64,000 nucleotides of DNA, taken from assembly GCF_013415305.1 (NCBI RefSeq), contig NZ_JACBXU010000001.1:930001-994000 (forward strand), read 5' to 3'. The translations under genes and the position numbers were made by a program. Under the pieces are notes generated by a model that saw only the letters and a list, made by a program, of their open reading frames with translations, was not told where the DNA came from and searched no databases. The stretch's first letter is position 1. Each line of letters starts with the position of its first letter. Origin of the DNA: Pantoea sp. WMus005. Lineage in GTDB: Bacteria; Pseudomonadota; Gammaproteobacteria; Enterobacterales; Enterobacteriaceae. This document shows, piece by piece, positions 45,478 through 55,404 of the stretch.

Positions 45478-46344
45478 ATGACAGTTATTAACCAAGCAAC
45501 GTGCAGATTATTTACCGAAGTTGGCAACACCACACAGTTAGTCGCCTATTACGAAGAAGGGCGTCGTACCATGTGGATGATGTTGCGTGCACAACCCCGT
45601 CCGAGCTTCAACCATGAACTGATTGAGGAGATTATGAACCTGAGCTACGCCGCTCAGCGTTCCGGTCTGCCAATCGATTTTTGGGTCACCGGGTCACTGG
45701 TTCCGCAGATGTTCAACGCGGGTGGCGATCTGCGCTTCTTCGTCGAGTGCATTCGCAATAACCGCCGTGAGGCGTTACGTGCCTATGCCCGTGCCTGTGT
45801 TGACTGCATCCATTCTGCAGCACGCGGTTTTGATACCGGCGCGGTAACGCTGGCGATGATTGAGGGCAGTGCGTTAGGCGGCGGATTCGAAGCGGCGCTG
45901 GCGCACCACTTCATTCTGGCGCAGAACAACGCGCGGATGGGCTTCCCGGAAATTGCTTTCAACCTTTTTCCCGGCATGGGCGGCTACTCGCTGGTGGCGC
46001 GTCGTTCCGGCATGAAACTGGCCGAGGAGTTGATCTGTGAAGGGGAGTCCCATAGCGCGGAGTGGTATGAGACGCGCGGGCTGGTGGATAAAGTTTTCCA
46101 GCCGGGCGATAGCTATCGCGCTACACGCACTTTTATCGATACGTTACGGCCAAAACTCAATGGCGTGCGGGCGATGCTGAAAGCGCGTCAGCGCGTGCTG
46201 CAATTGTCACGCGCTGAGCTGATGGATATCACAGAAGACTGGGTCGATTATGCGTTTACCATCGAACCCAAAGACATTGCTTACATGGAACGCCTGGTCC
46301 AGTTACAAAACCGCCACAGCGCATCACTGCGTAAAGCGGGATAA
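45478..46344 (+). CDS. rpfF: RpfF, diffusible signal factor (DSF-family) synthase
   Basis: Crotonase-fold enzyme that dehydrates 3-hydroxyacyl-ACP and releases a cis-2-unsaturated fatty acid signal. 288 residues, as in Xanthomonas RpfF (289). Both catalytic glutamates are at the expected places, Glu138 (GSALGGGFEAAL) and Glu158 (MGFPEIAFNLFPGMG), equivalent to Glu141 and Glu161. The C-terminal ITEDWVDYAF and LVQLQNRHSASLRKAG also fit. AGAGGATGA precedes the ATG. It is convergent with the receptor gene rpfR (12 bases between stops), as expected for an RpfF/RpfR system. E. coli lacks it. By analogy with Burkholderia and Cronobacter the main product would be cis-2-dodecenoic acid (BDSF). Confidence 0.92.
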   Translation: MTVINQATCRLFTEVGNTTQLVAYYEEGRRTMWMMLRAQPRPSFNHELIEEIMNLSYAAQRSGLPIDFWVTGSLVPQMFNAGGDLRFFVECIRNNRREALRAYARACVDCIHSAARGFDTGAVTLAMIEGSALGGGFEAALAHHFILAQNNARMGFPEIAFNLFPGMGGYSLVARRSGMKLAEELICEGESHSAEWYETRGLVDKVFQPGDSYRATRTFIDTLRPKLNGVRAMLKARQRVLQLSRAELMDITEDWVDYAFTIEPKDIAYMERLVQLQNRHSASLRKAG

Positions 46345-46356
46345 TCTGAAGCAGCG

Positions 46357-48342
46357 TTAAACGCGGGCAGGATGCTTAGCCAGCCAATGCCCAAATTGTT
46401 CTGCGGGCATTGGTTTTGCATAATAGTAACCCTGACGCCCATCGACACCACTTTTGAGGACAAAGGCCTCTTCATCCGACGTCTCAATACCTTCCGCGAT
46501 CACCTGCAAATCGAGCGCCTTGGCGACGGCGACGATAGCTCGTACCAGCGATTGTGAAACCGGCTGCTTGTTAATATCACGGATAAAGCTCTGGTCCAGC
46601 TTAATGGCATTGATCGGCACACGTGCAAGCTGTGAAAGCGACGAGTAACCGGTGCCAAAGTCATCCAGATGAACCTGAGCGCCCAGCTCCTGAAACTGCT
46701 TCATCAGCCGTAGTGCTTCGGCTTCATTCTCAATCAGGCAGCTTTCGGTGAGCTCAATATCAATCGGGCAGTCAGTGACATTTGACTCGTGCAACGCCTG
46801 TTTCAGGTCGGTGTAGATACTTTGATCGATCAGTTGACGTGCCGACACGTTGACGGCGACGCGCAGGAAAATGCCCTGCTGGCGCCAGAGGATAATCTGC
46901 TTCAGCACGTTAAGCATCACCCAGCGCCCCAGCGGGACAATCAGTCCCGACTCTTCGGCATAGGGTATGAAATCTGCGGGCGAGACCAGGCCGCGCTCAG
47001 GTGAGTTCCAGCGCACCAGAGCTTCGGCGCTGCGGACCTGACCATCGCTGTCGATTTTCGGCTGGTAATGAACCAGCAGATGATCCAGCTCCAGCGCCTT
47101 GCGCAGGTTGGTGTCCAGCCACAGGTATTCAAAAACCCGCTGATTCATCTCGGCCGCAAAGACACAGAACTTGCCGCGACCGTTCTCTTTGGCGTGATAC
47201 ATCGCGGTATCCGCGTTGCGAATCAGGCTCTCGCGATCTTCGCCATGCAGCGGCGCGAACGCAATCCCGATTGAGCAGCCGCTGTAAACTTCAATCAATC
47301 CGATACGGAAAGGCTGACGCAGGCGCTCAAGAATGCGGGAGGACATCGCCTCAAGTGCCGCCTGGCTGGTGTGCTCAGCCAGCACTACAAACTCATCGCC
47401 ACCCAGACGACCCAGAGTCTGATCTTTGCCCAGACAGCTAAGAATCGCCAGTGAGACGGCCTGAAGTAACTGGTCGCCAAACATATGACCGTAGGCGTCA
47501 TTCACTTTTTTAAAATTATCGAGATCGAGATAGACCACGCCGGTTTCATCGCTCTCCGCGCGCTCCAGTGCCAGGCTTATCTGTTGATGAATGGCGTTAC
47601 GATTAGGCAATCCGGTCACCGTATCGGTGTTTGCCAGCACCCGAAGCCGTTCCTGGGCCCGTCGCTCCTCGGTTATGTCTGTGCCAGAACAGATGAGGAA
47701 AATTTCATTTTTGCCACTGCCGCTGTGAACAAACTTATTACGAAACAAGAACAGTCGCTGGCCCTTTTTGGTTTTAACCCAGCGTTCGACTTCGTAAGAG
47801 TTACCGTCACGGAAGAAGCCCGCAATGTTGCGTCGCGACTGTGAGGCTTCCTGTTTGGTCATAAATAACTGAAAGACATTCCGGCCAATAACCTCATGCT
47901 CATTCAGACCGGTGTATTCTTCACTCAGGCGGTTAAACCGCTGAATATTGCCGCGCTGATCGAGGATCACAATGACGGAATTGGCTTCAGAAACGACCTG
48001 TTCGGCGAATGAAAGTCCCAGGGTTAAGTCGCGGGCGACCGCAGACGTATCACCCCAGGCCGAGGCGGTTCCGGCCCAGGAGGCCTGGTTCACTTTGCGC
48101 CCGACAAAATGCATTGGCACATCAATGCCCTGCAAAGTTATGCTCAGATTGATACTTGAGGTGATAACCGGCATTGCGCGGATTATTGCAGCCTGGCCGG
48201 GTGTTAACGGGAGGGCGATATTGGTTTTTGACGACTCATCTTCGGCAAAATGCAACGCATCGCTGTCCGCGGTCAGACGCCAATGAGGGCTGGTTGTACC
48301 AAATAGCGTGTACAACAACGTTTGCCCTTGTTCATCGGTCAT
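46357..48342 (-). CDS. rpfR: RpfR, DSF receptor with FI-PAS-GGDEF-EAL domains (PdeR/YciR/Gmr orthologue)
   Basis: 661 residues, the same as E. coli PdeR. Domains in order: RpfF-interaction (FI) domain about 1-95, PAS about 110-225 (EANSVIVILDQRGNIQRFNR), GGDEF about 235-395 with intact GRLGGDEF at 311-318, EAL about 405-655 with Glu440-Ala-Leu, DDFGTGYSS at 560-568 and KLDQ at 581-584. Both output motifs are intact, so both c-di-GMP synthesis and hydrolysis are possible. In Burkholderia, BDSF binding to the PAS raises phosphodiesterase activity and the FI domain binds and restrains RpfF. In E. coli the orthologue acts with DgcM and MlrA on csgD. Confidence 0.95.
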   Translation of the reverse strand: MTDEQGQTLLYTLFGTTSPHWRLTADSDALHFAEDESSKTNIALPLTPGQAAIIRAMPVITSSINLSITLQGIDVPMHFVGRKVNQASWAGTASAWGDTSAVARDLTLGLSFAEQVVSEANSVIVILDQRGNIQRFNRLSEEYTGLNEHEVIGRNVFQLFMTKQEASQSRRNIAGFFRDGNSYEVERWVKTKKGQRLFLFRNKFVHSGSGKNEIFLICSGTDITEERRAQERLRVLANTDTVTGLPNRNAIHQQISLALERAESDETGVVYLDLDNFKKVNDAYGHMFGDQLLQAVSLAILSCLGKDQTLGRLGGDEFVVLAEHTSQAALEAMSSRILERLRQPFRIGLIEVYSGCSIGIAFAPLHGEDRESLIRNADTAMYHAKENGRGKFCVFAAEMNQRVFEYLWLDTNLRKALELDHLLVHYQPKIDSDGQVRSAEALVRWNSPERGLVSPADFIPYAEESGLIVPLGRWVMLNVLKQIILWRQQGIFLRVAVNVSARQLIDQSIYTDLKQALHESNVTDCPIDIELTESCLIENEAEALRLMKQFQELGAQVHLDDFGTGYSSLSQLARVPINAIKLDQSFIRDINKQPVSQSLVRAIVAVAKALDLQVIAEGIETSDEEAFVLKSGVDGRQGYYYAKPMPAEQFGHWLAKHPARV

Positions 48343-48501
48343 GGAAACTTCCTCCGGGAAGTGCTCTGCAGGCGTTATCTCATTATTTTAGCAACAGTAT
48401 TCATCATCTCATGCAAGCACAAGATGCAAACCGAATATATTTTCCCATCCAGATAAGAATGGCACAAAAAAGCCCCGATGTGTCGGGGCTGTAGAGTGCC
48501 G

Positions 48502-48792
48502 TCAGCAAGGACATTTGCCCAGTTTACCCGCCTGGCTTGGGAAGCGTGCGTCCAGACAGTACCGATGAAAATCCCGCTCATTCATCGGCAACTGATTGGG
48601 ATGATGCAGTCGCATATGCTGCAGATATTTTTGATAATCCTGCACCCCGACCATTAAGCGAAAGCACTGTTGCAGGCCGCGCCAGAATTCGCGCCAGCTG
48701 AACGCCTGTGGCTGTGCCGGAGCGGTTGGGTGGCAGCGGATAATCTGCCACTTTCCCTTTGGTCGGTGGGCCTGGCAGAGAGCATCAGACAT
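48502..48792 (-). CDS. YbdD-family protein encoded with the CstA-type transporter
   Basis: 96 residues from ATG 48792, which overlaps the end of the transporter gene by eight bases (ATGTCTGA), so translation is coupled. The C-terminal half (VGVQDYQKYLQHMRLHHPNQ, then ARFPSQAGKLGKCPC) matches the YbdD/YjiX family, small CstA/BtsT partners ending in Cys-rich GxxC. The first 45 residues (HRPKGKWQIIRCHPTAPAQP) have no counterpart in the 65-67-residue E. coli proteins; a later start inside this extension cannot be excluded. YbdD/YjiX are needed for pyruvate transport by their partners. Confidence 0.8.
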   Translation of the reverse strand: MSDALCQAHRPKGKWQIIRCHPTAPAQPQAFSWREFWRGLQQCFRLMVGVQDYQKYLQHMRLHHPNQLPMNERDFHRYCLDARFPSQAGKLGKCPC

Positions 48793-50854
48793 GACGCACC
48801 TCCTTGCTGCGCAGTGCCACTGGCGTCTCACTGGTAGTCGGTACCGTACTGTTCAGCGCACGACGAATCACAAAGAATGCCGAGATCAGCATCGTGACCG
48901 CCACCAGCATAAAGAAGGCACACAACGCGGCGTTAATCTGATTGCTGAATACAATGGTCTGCATATCCGCCACGCTTTTTGCTGGCGCGATCATTACGCC
49001 TTCATCCAGCCCTTTGCGGAATTTATTTGCCTGTGCCAGGAAGCCGATAGACGGTTTCTCATGGAAGATTTTCTGCCAGCCCGCGGTCATCGACGTGATA
49101 AACAACCAGACGGTCGGCAGGATGGTCACCCAGGCGTAACGCTGCTTTTTCATTTTGAACAGCACGACGGTACCGAGAATCAGCGCCATCGACGCCAGCA
49201 TCTGGTTACCGATACCAAACAGGGGCCACAGGGTGTTAATTCCACCAAGCGGATCGACCACACCCTGATAGACAAAGAAGCCCCAGCCCGCGACCGCAAC
49301 GGTCGTGCCTGCCATATTGCCGAGCCAGGAGCGGTTGTTCGCCATAGACGGCACCACGGTGCCCACCAGATCCTGCACCATAAAACGGCAGGCGCGGGTA
49401 CCGGCATCAACGGCCGTCAGGATGAACAGCGCCTCAAACAGAATGGCGAAGTGATACCAGAAGGCCATCATCGCCCGGCTGTTAAAGATTTCGGTGATGA
49501 TGTGTGCCATTCCAACGGCAAAGGTCGGCGCGCCACCTGCGCGGGACAGAATTGAGCCTTCACCCACGTCGCGGGCGATACCACTCAGCATTTCAGGTGT
49601 AACGACAAAGCCCCAGCCATTGATCACCTGCGAGGCGCTTTCAACCGTGGTGCCAATCAGCGCGGCAGGTGAGTTCATGGCAAAGTAGACGCCTGGATCC
49701 AGCACCGAAGCACAAATCAGCGCCATGATCGCCACAAAGGACTCCATCAGCATCGCGCCATAGCCAATAAAGCGAATATGGCTTTCCCGCTCCACCAGTT
49801 TTGGCGTGGTGCCGCTGGAGACCAGTGCGTGGAAGCCGGAGATTGCGCCACAGGCAATTGTAATAAACAGGAACGGGAACATCGCGCCGGAGAATACCGG
49901 GCCGGTACCGTCGATGAATTTGGTGACTGCCGGCATTTTCATTTCTGGCATGGCGAAAACGATACCCACCGCCAGACCGACAATCACGCCGATTTTCAGG
50001 AAGGTCGAAAGGTAGTCGCGCGGCGCCAGCAGCAGCCACACCGGCAGCACCGAGGCAATAAAGCCGTAGATCACTAGCACCCAGGTCAGCGAGGTGCCCT
50101 TGAGCGTAAAGAAGGGGCCCCAGTATGGATGTTGTGCCACATTGCCACCATAGATAATCGCCGCCATCATCAGCACAAAGCCAATCAGTGACACCTCGGC
50201 GATTTTACCCGGGCGGATAAAGCGCATGTAGATGCCCATAAACAGCGCAATCGGAATGGTCGCTGCAATGGTAAACAAGCCCCACGGGCTGTTCGCCAGC
50301 GCCTTCACGACGACCAGCGCCAGCGCCGACAGGATAATGATCATCACGCCCAGTGCGCCGAGCATCGTCACCACACCGGCAAACGCGCCCAGTTCCTGCC
50401 GCGCCATCTCGCCCAGTGAACGGCCATCACGGCGGGTGGAGATAAACAGGATCAGGAAATCCTGGACCGCGCCGGCCAGCATTACCCCGACCAGAATCCA
50501 GATGGTGCCCGGCAGAAAACCCATCTGCGCCGCCAGAATCGGACCGACCAGCGGACCGGCACCGGCTATGGCTGCGAAGTGGTGGCCAAACAGCACCCAT
50601 TTATTGGTCGGGACATAATCCAGCCCGTCGCTCAGCCGCTCGGCAGGCGTCATCCGGCGGTCATCCAGTTCGAAAATATTGCGGGCGATAAACAGGCTGT
50701 AGAAGCGATACGCGATGCTGTAACAGGCGACAGCGGCTATCACCAGCCAGACTGCGTTGACGTGTTCGCCGCGGCTGAGGGCCAGCATGGCGAAAGCGCC
50801 CGCGCCGATTAACGCCACCACTAACCAGATCGCACTGGTTTTGACGTTTTTCAT
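48785..50854 (-). CDS. CstA/BtsT-family pyruvate or carbon-starvation transporter
   Basis: 689 residues with about 18 membrane helices. Family blocks: GLDYVPTNKWVLFGHHFAAI, GAGPLVGPILAAQMG, AVQDFLILFISTRRDGRSLG and VVDPLGGINTLWPLFGIGNQ. E. coli has two relatives, CstA and BtsT (YjiY), both pyruvate importers; this protein resembles both and cannot be assigned to one by eye. It sits between rpfR and rnb, where E. coli has no such gene. AAGGAG precedes the ATG and a YbdD-type gene overlaps its end. Confidence 0.9.
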   Translation of the reverse strand: MKNVKTSAIWLVVALIGAGAFAMLALSRGEHVNAVWLVIAAVACYSIAYRFYSLFIARNIFELDDRRMTPAERLSDGLDYVPTNKWVLFGHHFAAIAGAGPLVGPILAAQMGFLPGTIWILVGVMLAGAVQDFLILFISTRRDGRSLGEMARQELGAFAGVVTMLGALGVMIIILSALALVVVKALANSPWGLFTIAATIPIALFMGIYMRFIRPGKIAEVSLIGFVLMMAAIIYGGNVAQHPYWGPFFTLKGTSLTWVLVIYGFIASVLPVWLLLAPRDYLSTFLKIGVIVGLAVGIVFAMPEMKMPAVTKFIDGTGPVFSGAMFPFLFITIACGAISGFHALVSSGTTPKLVERESHIRFIGYGAMLMESFVAIMALICASVLDPGVYFAMNSPAALIGTTVESASQVINGWGFVVTPEMLSGIARDVGEGSILSRAGGAPTFAVGMAHIITEIFNSRAMMAFWYHFAILFEALFILTAVDAGTRACRFMVQDLVGTVVPSMANNRSWLGNMAGTTVAVAGWGFFVYQGVVDPLGGINTLWPLFGIGNQMLASMALILGTVVLFKMKKQRYAWVTILPTVWLFITSMTAGWQKIFHEKPSIGFLAQANKFRKGLDEGVMIAPAKSVADMQTIVFSNQINAALCAFFMLVAVTMLISAFFVIRRALNSTVPTTSETPVALRSKEVRHV

Positions 50855-50949
50855 GACTAACTCCTTGTGAGGACCGAGGGAAGGCGATCGAAAACAACGA
50901 GTTAAACTTAATGTAATGGAATGTAAGTGAAAGTTAATCAGTGGAGAAG

Positions 50950-50965
50950 TGTGAAGCGGGGTACA
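50950..50965 (-). promoter_or_regulatory. Possible CRP site upstream of the cstA-type gene
   Basis: TGTGAAGCGGGGTACA (plus-strand reading) has one intact TGTGA half and a partial second half with the standard six-base spacer. It lies about 96 bases before the start. CRP control is well known for E. coli cstA. Confidence 0.35.
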
Positions 50966-51002
50966 AATTTAACTTTTTTGCCATGCGGGCGAGGCGGGAA
51001 CA

Positions 51003-51027
51003 GGCGGGATAACTCAGTTATCCCGCC
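51003..51027 (-). other. Strong hairpin downstream of rnb
   Basis: GGCGGGATAACT (51003-51014) pairs with AGTTATCCCGCC (51016-51027), a 12-bp perfect stem with a very short loop, 27 bases after the rnb stop. No T tract follows on the minus strand, so it may protect the mRNA end or mark a rho-dependent stop. Confidence 0.5.
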
Positions 51028-51053
51028 AGATTGACGGTTTAAACAGGCGTGAT

Positions 51054-52988
51054 TCAGACGGCGGGACGGGCCACGACGCTGCGGGTTTCCATGCGGACTT
51101 CGGCGATGGTGACATCAATCACGTCAGTGACACGGTAAACCACTTCACCTTTGATCTGGACGCTGCCATTTTCCTGGCTGAGAACCAGCTCATCACGCAC
51201 CGCGTGAATGAACGGTGCCGGGATAAAGGCGACCGCGCCAAACTCGACCAGACGAACACGCATGCCGCCGCGCGAGACATCAATAATCTCAGCGCTGAAG
51301 CGGCGGTCGGTGGCTGCAAACGGTGCCAGATAACGGGCGTAGAGCCAGTCACCCACGTCACGCTCCGCCATGCGGTTCAGGCGACGGCGCTCACTCATCG
51401 TTACCGTCAGCGCATCGTCCGGACGCGCAACCTGCTCGCCGCGAATAATCGCTTTCAGCAGACGATGGTTGATCATGTCGCCGAACTTACGAATCGGTGA
51501 CGTCCAGGTGGCATACGCCTCAAGGCCCAGGCCGAAGTGCGGGCCTGGCTCGGTGCTGATCTCTGCGAAGGTCTGGAAACGGCGAATTCGGCTGTCAAGG
51601 AACTGCGTCGGCAGGGCGTCCAGCTCACGGCGCAGCACGCGGAAACCCTCCAGCGTGGTGATCGCCTGCGCATCCACGGTAATACCGTGATTGGCCAGCA
51701 CGGCGGCAGCCTGTTCAGCATTCGTGGCATCGAAACCGGCATGGACGTTGTAGATACCAAAGCCGAGACGATCACGCAGCACTTTCGCCGCGCAGACGTT
51801 CGCCAGAATCATTGACTCTTCGACAATGCGGTTGGCGATGCGACGAGGTTCAGCCACGATCTCCAGCACTTCGCCTTTCTCACCCAGCAGGAAACGGTAA
51901 TCCGGACGGTCTTTAAACACCAGCGCGTGGGTCTGGCGCCACTCGCAGCGTGCCAGACAGAGGCGATGCAGCAGACGAATCTGTTCAGCAATCGCCTCAC
52001 TCTCCGGCTGCCAGGTCCCGCTGTTTTCCAGCCAGTCAGAGACGTCGTCATAAGCCAGCTTGGCTTTGGACTCGATCCAGGCAGCGAAGAACTCAACGTC
52101 ATCACCTAAGGTGCCATCGGCTGCCACAGTGACGCGGCAGGCCAGCGCCGGACGACGCACATTCGGACGCAGCGAGCAGACATCATCAGAGAGTTCGCGC
52201 GGCAGCATCGGGATGTTGAAGCCCGGCAGGTAGTTGGTAAACGCACGCTGCGCCGCGAGCTTATCGAGCTGACTGCCTTCTGCTACATAGGCGGTTGGAT
52301 CGGCGATAGCGATGGTCAGACGCAGGCTGCCATCTTCCTGCGCGTCGACATAGAGCGCATCATCCATATCCTGGGTGCTGGCGCTGTCGATGGTAACGAA
52401 ATCCAGCGCGGTCAGATCTTCACGCGTCAGATTTTCATCCATCATCTCGCCAAAACTGACATCGGGCGCTTCACGCTCAAGGTTGTGACGCGACAGCGTC
52501 ACCCACCATGGCGCCAGATGGTCATCCGCTTTGACGATAAAATCGGTAAGTTCGGCATAAAAGCCGCGATCGCCTTTTAATGGATGGCGACGCATTTCTG
52601 CTACTGCCCAGTCGCCATTCTCAAACTCATGGCTGACATCGCGCGCAGGGCGACACTGGATAGCCTCCTTCAGCAGGGGATGATCCGGCACAATCGACAG
52701 GCGATCATCTTTCTTCTGGACCCGGCCAACAAAGCGGGTCAGGAACGGCTCAACCAGGGTTTCCGGCTCAGCGCTTTCGCGATCTTTATCGCTGTGAATC
52801 ACGGCGGTAATACGGTCGCCATGCATCACTTTCTTCATCTGCGGAGGCGGAATGAAATAACTTTTCTGCGCATCGACTTCAAGAAAGCCGAAGCCTTTCT
52901 CGGTGCCTTTAACAACGCCTTCAGCACGAGGCGTTTGCGAATGGAGCTTTTGTTTCAGCTGCGCGAGCAGCGGGTTATCCTGGAACAT
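51054..52988 (-). CDS. rnb: Ribonuclease II
   Basis: 3'-5' exoribonuclease for mRNA decay. 644 residues from [20 protein letters not shown], identical in length to E. coli RNase II. Two N-terminal cold-shock domains, the RNB catalytic domain with the Asp cluster in [19 protein letters not shown], and a C-terminal S1 domain. The start at 52988 is set by family alignment; an in-frame ATG at 53057 would add 23 residues. Confidence 0.98.
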   Translation of the reverse strand: MFQDNPLLAQLKQKLHSQTPRAEGVVKGTEKGFGFLEVDAQKSYFIPPPQMKKVMHGDRITAVIHSDKDRESAEPETLVEPFLTRFVGRVQKKDDRLSIVPDHPLLKEAIQCRPARDVSHEFENGDWAVAEMRRHPLKGDRGFYAELTDFIVKADDHLAPWWVTLSRHNLEREAPDVSFGEMMDENLTREDLTALDFVTIDSASTQDMDDALYVDAQEDGSLRLTIAIADPTAYVAEGSQLDKLAAQRAFTNYLPGFNIPMLPRELSDDVCSLRPNVRRPALACRVTVAADGTLGDDVEFFAAWIESKAKLAYDDVSDWLENSGTWQPESEAIAEQIRLLHRLCLARCEWRQTHALVFKDRPDYRFLLGEKGEVLEIVAEPRRIANRIVEESMILANVCAAKVLRDRLGFGIYNVHAGFDATNAEQAAAVLANHGITVDAQAITTLEGFRVLRRELDALPTQFLDSRIRRFQTFAEISTEPGPHFGLGLEAYATWTSPIRKFGDMINHRLLKAIIRGEQVARPDDALTVTMSERRRLNRMAERDVGDWLYARYLAPFAATDRRFSAEIIDVSRGGMRVRLVEFGAVAFIPAPFIHAVRDELVLSQENGSVQIKGEVVYRVTDVIDVTIAEVRMETRSVVARPAV

Positions 52989-53056
52989 AATTTTTACGTT
53001 TCGTGGCCTGATTGCGGCTGACAGTTTTACGCGAATCGACGCCGCGCGGCAAGGCA

Positions 53057-53079
53057 AAAAGCCGGACGAACCGGCTTTT
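53057..53079 (-). terminator. Terminator of the ydeP-type gene
   Basis: AAAAGCCGG (53057-53065) pairs with CCGGCTTTT (53071-53079), loop ACGAA; on the minus strand the right arm runs into five Ts. It lies between the ydeP-type gene and rnb. Confidence 0.85.
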
Positions 53080-53100
53080 CAGGGAGTGATGAAGGGGCTA

Positions 53101-55404
53101 TCAGGCAATGCGCTGATCGGCCAGCGCTTCAGAGAGTTCCAGCTTAACCGGTACCGATTTAGAGGTCGGTGTCCCGCTGTCATCACCAAAGCTGTTCAGC
53201 GGGACCAGCGGGTTGGTTTCCGGGTAATAGGCCGCAAGGTTACCGCGCGGAATATTGTAAGGAACCAGTTTGAAGCCACTGACGCGACGGGTAATGCCAT
53301 CATTCCACAGTGTTTCGATATCGACATTCTGGCCTTCGGTGAAGCCCAGGTCTGCCATATCGTCCGGGTTGATGAACACCACTTCCCGCTGACCAAACAC
53401 GCCACGATAACGGTCATCAAGGCCGTAAATGGTCGTGTTGTACTGGTCGTGTGAACGCAGCGTCTGCAGCGTAAATGGCACGTCCTGATCCAGCGTCGGG
53501 AACAGCGAGGCTGGCAGCGCTGAGGCGTTGAACTCCGCTTTCTGGCTCGGCGTATTAAAGCGCAACTCGGCAGCCGCATTACCCAGATAGAAACCGCCTG
53601 GAATATCGCATTTGGCGTTGAAATCGGCAAAGCCCGGAATCGTCGCAGCGATGTGCTCACGGATCAGGTTGTAATCACCGGCCAGCTCGCGCCATTTCAC
53701 CTTTTCATCACCCAGCACCGCCTGCGCGATACCGGCAACAATCCAGGTCTCAGAGCGCTGTGTTTCCGCCAGCGGAATGCCGATTCCTTCAGAGGCGTGC
53801 ACCATGCTGAAAGAATCTTCCACGGTAATAAACTGATTGCCGGTCGCCTGCAAATCACGCTCTGTGCGGCCCAGGGTCGGCAGAATCAGACCTTCGTGAC
53901 CCGGCACCAGATGGCTGCGGTTCAGTTTGGTACTGATATGCACGGTCAGACCACAGCGTGACATCGCCTCTTCGGTGCGCGGTGAATCCGGCGCAGCCGC
54001 GGCCAGGTTGCCACCCAGCGCGATCAGCACTTTCACTTCATCACGCAGCATCGCGTTCAGCGCTTCAACGGTGTTGTGGCCTGCTGCACGCGGTGGCTCG
54101 AAACTGAAATGATTACCCAGCGCGTCCAGGAAGGCTTTAGCCGGTTTCTCATCAATGCCCATGGTGCGGTTGCCCTGCACGTTGCTGTGACCGCGAACCG
54201 GGCAGAGGCCTGCGCCTTTTTTGCCCAGCTGACCAAACAGCAACTGCAGGTTAGTGATTTCACGAACCGTGTCGACCGAGTGTTTGTGCTGGGTGATGCC
54301 CATTGCCCAGGTACAGATCACCCGGTCAGCGCTCTGGTAGATCGCCGCAGCTTCACGGATCTGCGCCTGCGTCAGGCCAGACTGCGCCACAATCTGCATC
54401 CAGCTGGTGTTATCCACCGCGTCGAGATAGGCCTCAATGCCGTTGGTTTTGGCATTGATAAAGGTCTGGTCAAACAGACCACTTTCACCCGCTTCCAGAC
54501 GCGCGCGATGGGTCTCCAGCAGCGACTTCACCATGCCGCGCACCGCCGCCATATCACCGCCCAGGTTCGGCTGATAATAGGAGGAGCTGATGTTGCCCGC
54601 TTTCGAGGTGACAACTTCCAGCGGCTTCTGCGGATCGGCAAAACGTTCCAGACCGCGCTCGCGCAGGGTATTGAAGGTAACAATTTTCGCACCGTGATCG
54701 GCGGCATGACGCAGGCTGTGCAGCATACGCGGATGGTTGGTGCCGGGATTCTGACCGAAGACAAAAATGGCATCGGCGTGGTCGAAATCATCCAGACGAA
54801 TGGTGCCTTTACCGACGCCAATGCTGCGCTTCAGGCCGGTGCCGCTGGCTTCGTGGCACATGTTGGAGCAGTCAGGGAAGTTATTGGTCCCCATCAGGCG
54901 ACCAAACAGCTGATAGAGCCAGGAGGCTTCATTGCTGGCGCGACCCGAGGTGTAGAGCTCCATCTGGTTCGGATGATCCATTGCCTTGATGTGCTGCGCG
55001 ATCAGCGCAAAGGCATCATCCCAGCTGATCGGCTCATAGTGGTCGGTTTCCGCGTTGTAGCGCAGCGGATGGGTCAGACGCCCCTGATACTCCAGGAAGT
55101 AATCACTCTGGGTATAGAGCGTGGTCACGCTATGTTTAGCGAAAAAGTCGGTGTCGACCATACGGCGTGTCGCTTCCCACGTGACCGCTTTAGCGCCGTT
55201 CTCGCAGAAGCTGAATGTACTTTTATTGTCATCACCCCAGGCGCAGCCTGGACAGTCAAAACCGCGTGCTTTGTTCATGCGCATCAGGTTGCGCATATTT
55301 TTCAGGGCCGCTTTGCTGTCAAGAACGAAACGCGTAGTGGCTTCCAGTGAACCCCAGCCGCCCGCAGCCGCGCGATAGGGTTTGATTTGGCGTTTAAATT
55401 TCAT
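53101..55404 (-). CDS. ydeP: YdeP-family molybdopterin oxidoreductase
   Basis: Formate dehydrogenase H-like molybdoprotein, 767 residues (E. coli YdeP 759). GFDCPGCAWGDD carries Cys51 and Cys54, probable iron-sulfur ligands. FYTSGRASNEASWLYQLFGR-type and NNFPDCSNMCHEASG, GTNHPRMLHSLR, CPVRGHSNVQGNRTMGI and RSHDQYNTTIYGLDDRYRGV are the family blocks. No Tat signal, so cytoplasmic. In E. coli ydeP supports acid resistance through the EvgA regulon; the electron donor is unknown. The gene is monocistronic here. No formate or other redox partner is adjacent. Confidence 0.9.
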   Translation of the reverse strand: MKFKRQIKPYRAAAGGWGSLEATTRFVLDSKAALKNMRNLMRMNKARGFDCPGCAWGDDNKSTFSFCENGAKAVTWEATRRMVDTDFFAKHSVTTLYTQSDYFLEYQGRLTHPLRYNAETDHYEPISWDDAFALIAQHIKAMDHPNQMELYTSGRASNEASWLYQLFGRLMGTNNFPDCSNMCHEASGTGLKRSIGVGKGTIRLDDFDHADAIFVFGQNPGTNHPRMLHSLRHAADHGAKIVTFNTLRERGLERFADPQKPLEVVTSKAGNISSSYYQPNLGGDMAAVRGMVKSLLETHRARLEAGESGLFDQTFINAKTNGIEAYLDAVDNTSWMQIVAQSGLTQAQIREAAAIYQSADRVICTWAMGITQHKHSVDTVREITNLQLLFGQLGKKGAGLCPVRGHSNVQGNRTMGIDEKPAKAFLDALGNHFSFEPPRAAGHNTVEALNAMLRDEVKVLIALGGNLAAAAPDSPRTEEAMSRCGLTVHISTKLNRSHLVPGHEGLILPTLGRTERDLQATGNQFITVEDSFSMVHASEGIGIPLAETQRSETWIVAGIAQAVLGDEKVKWRELAGDYNLIREHIAATIPGFADFNAKCDIPGGFYLGNAAAELRFNTPSQKAEFNASALPASLFPTLDQDVPFTLQTLRSHDQYNTTIYGLDDRYRGVFGQREVVFINPDDMADLGFTEGQNVDIETLWNDGITRRVSGFKLVPYNIPRGNLAAYYPETNPLVPLNSFGDDSGTPTSKSVPVKLELSEALADQRIA

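Noticed and set aside
48791-49555. 254-codon plus-strand frame opposite the cstA-type gene
   Set aside because: Translation is a His/Arg/Gln-rich shadow of a conserved transporter.
54076-55350. 424-codon open frame on the plus strand opposite the ydeP-type gene
   Set aside because: It mirrors a highly conserved molybdoprotein on the other strand and its translation resembles no protein; long antisense frames are common in GC-rich genes.
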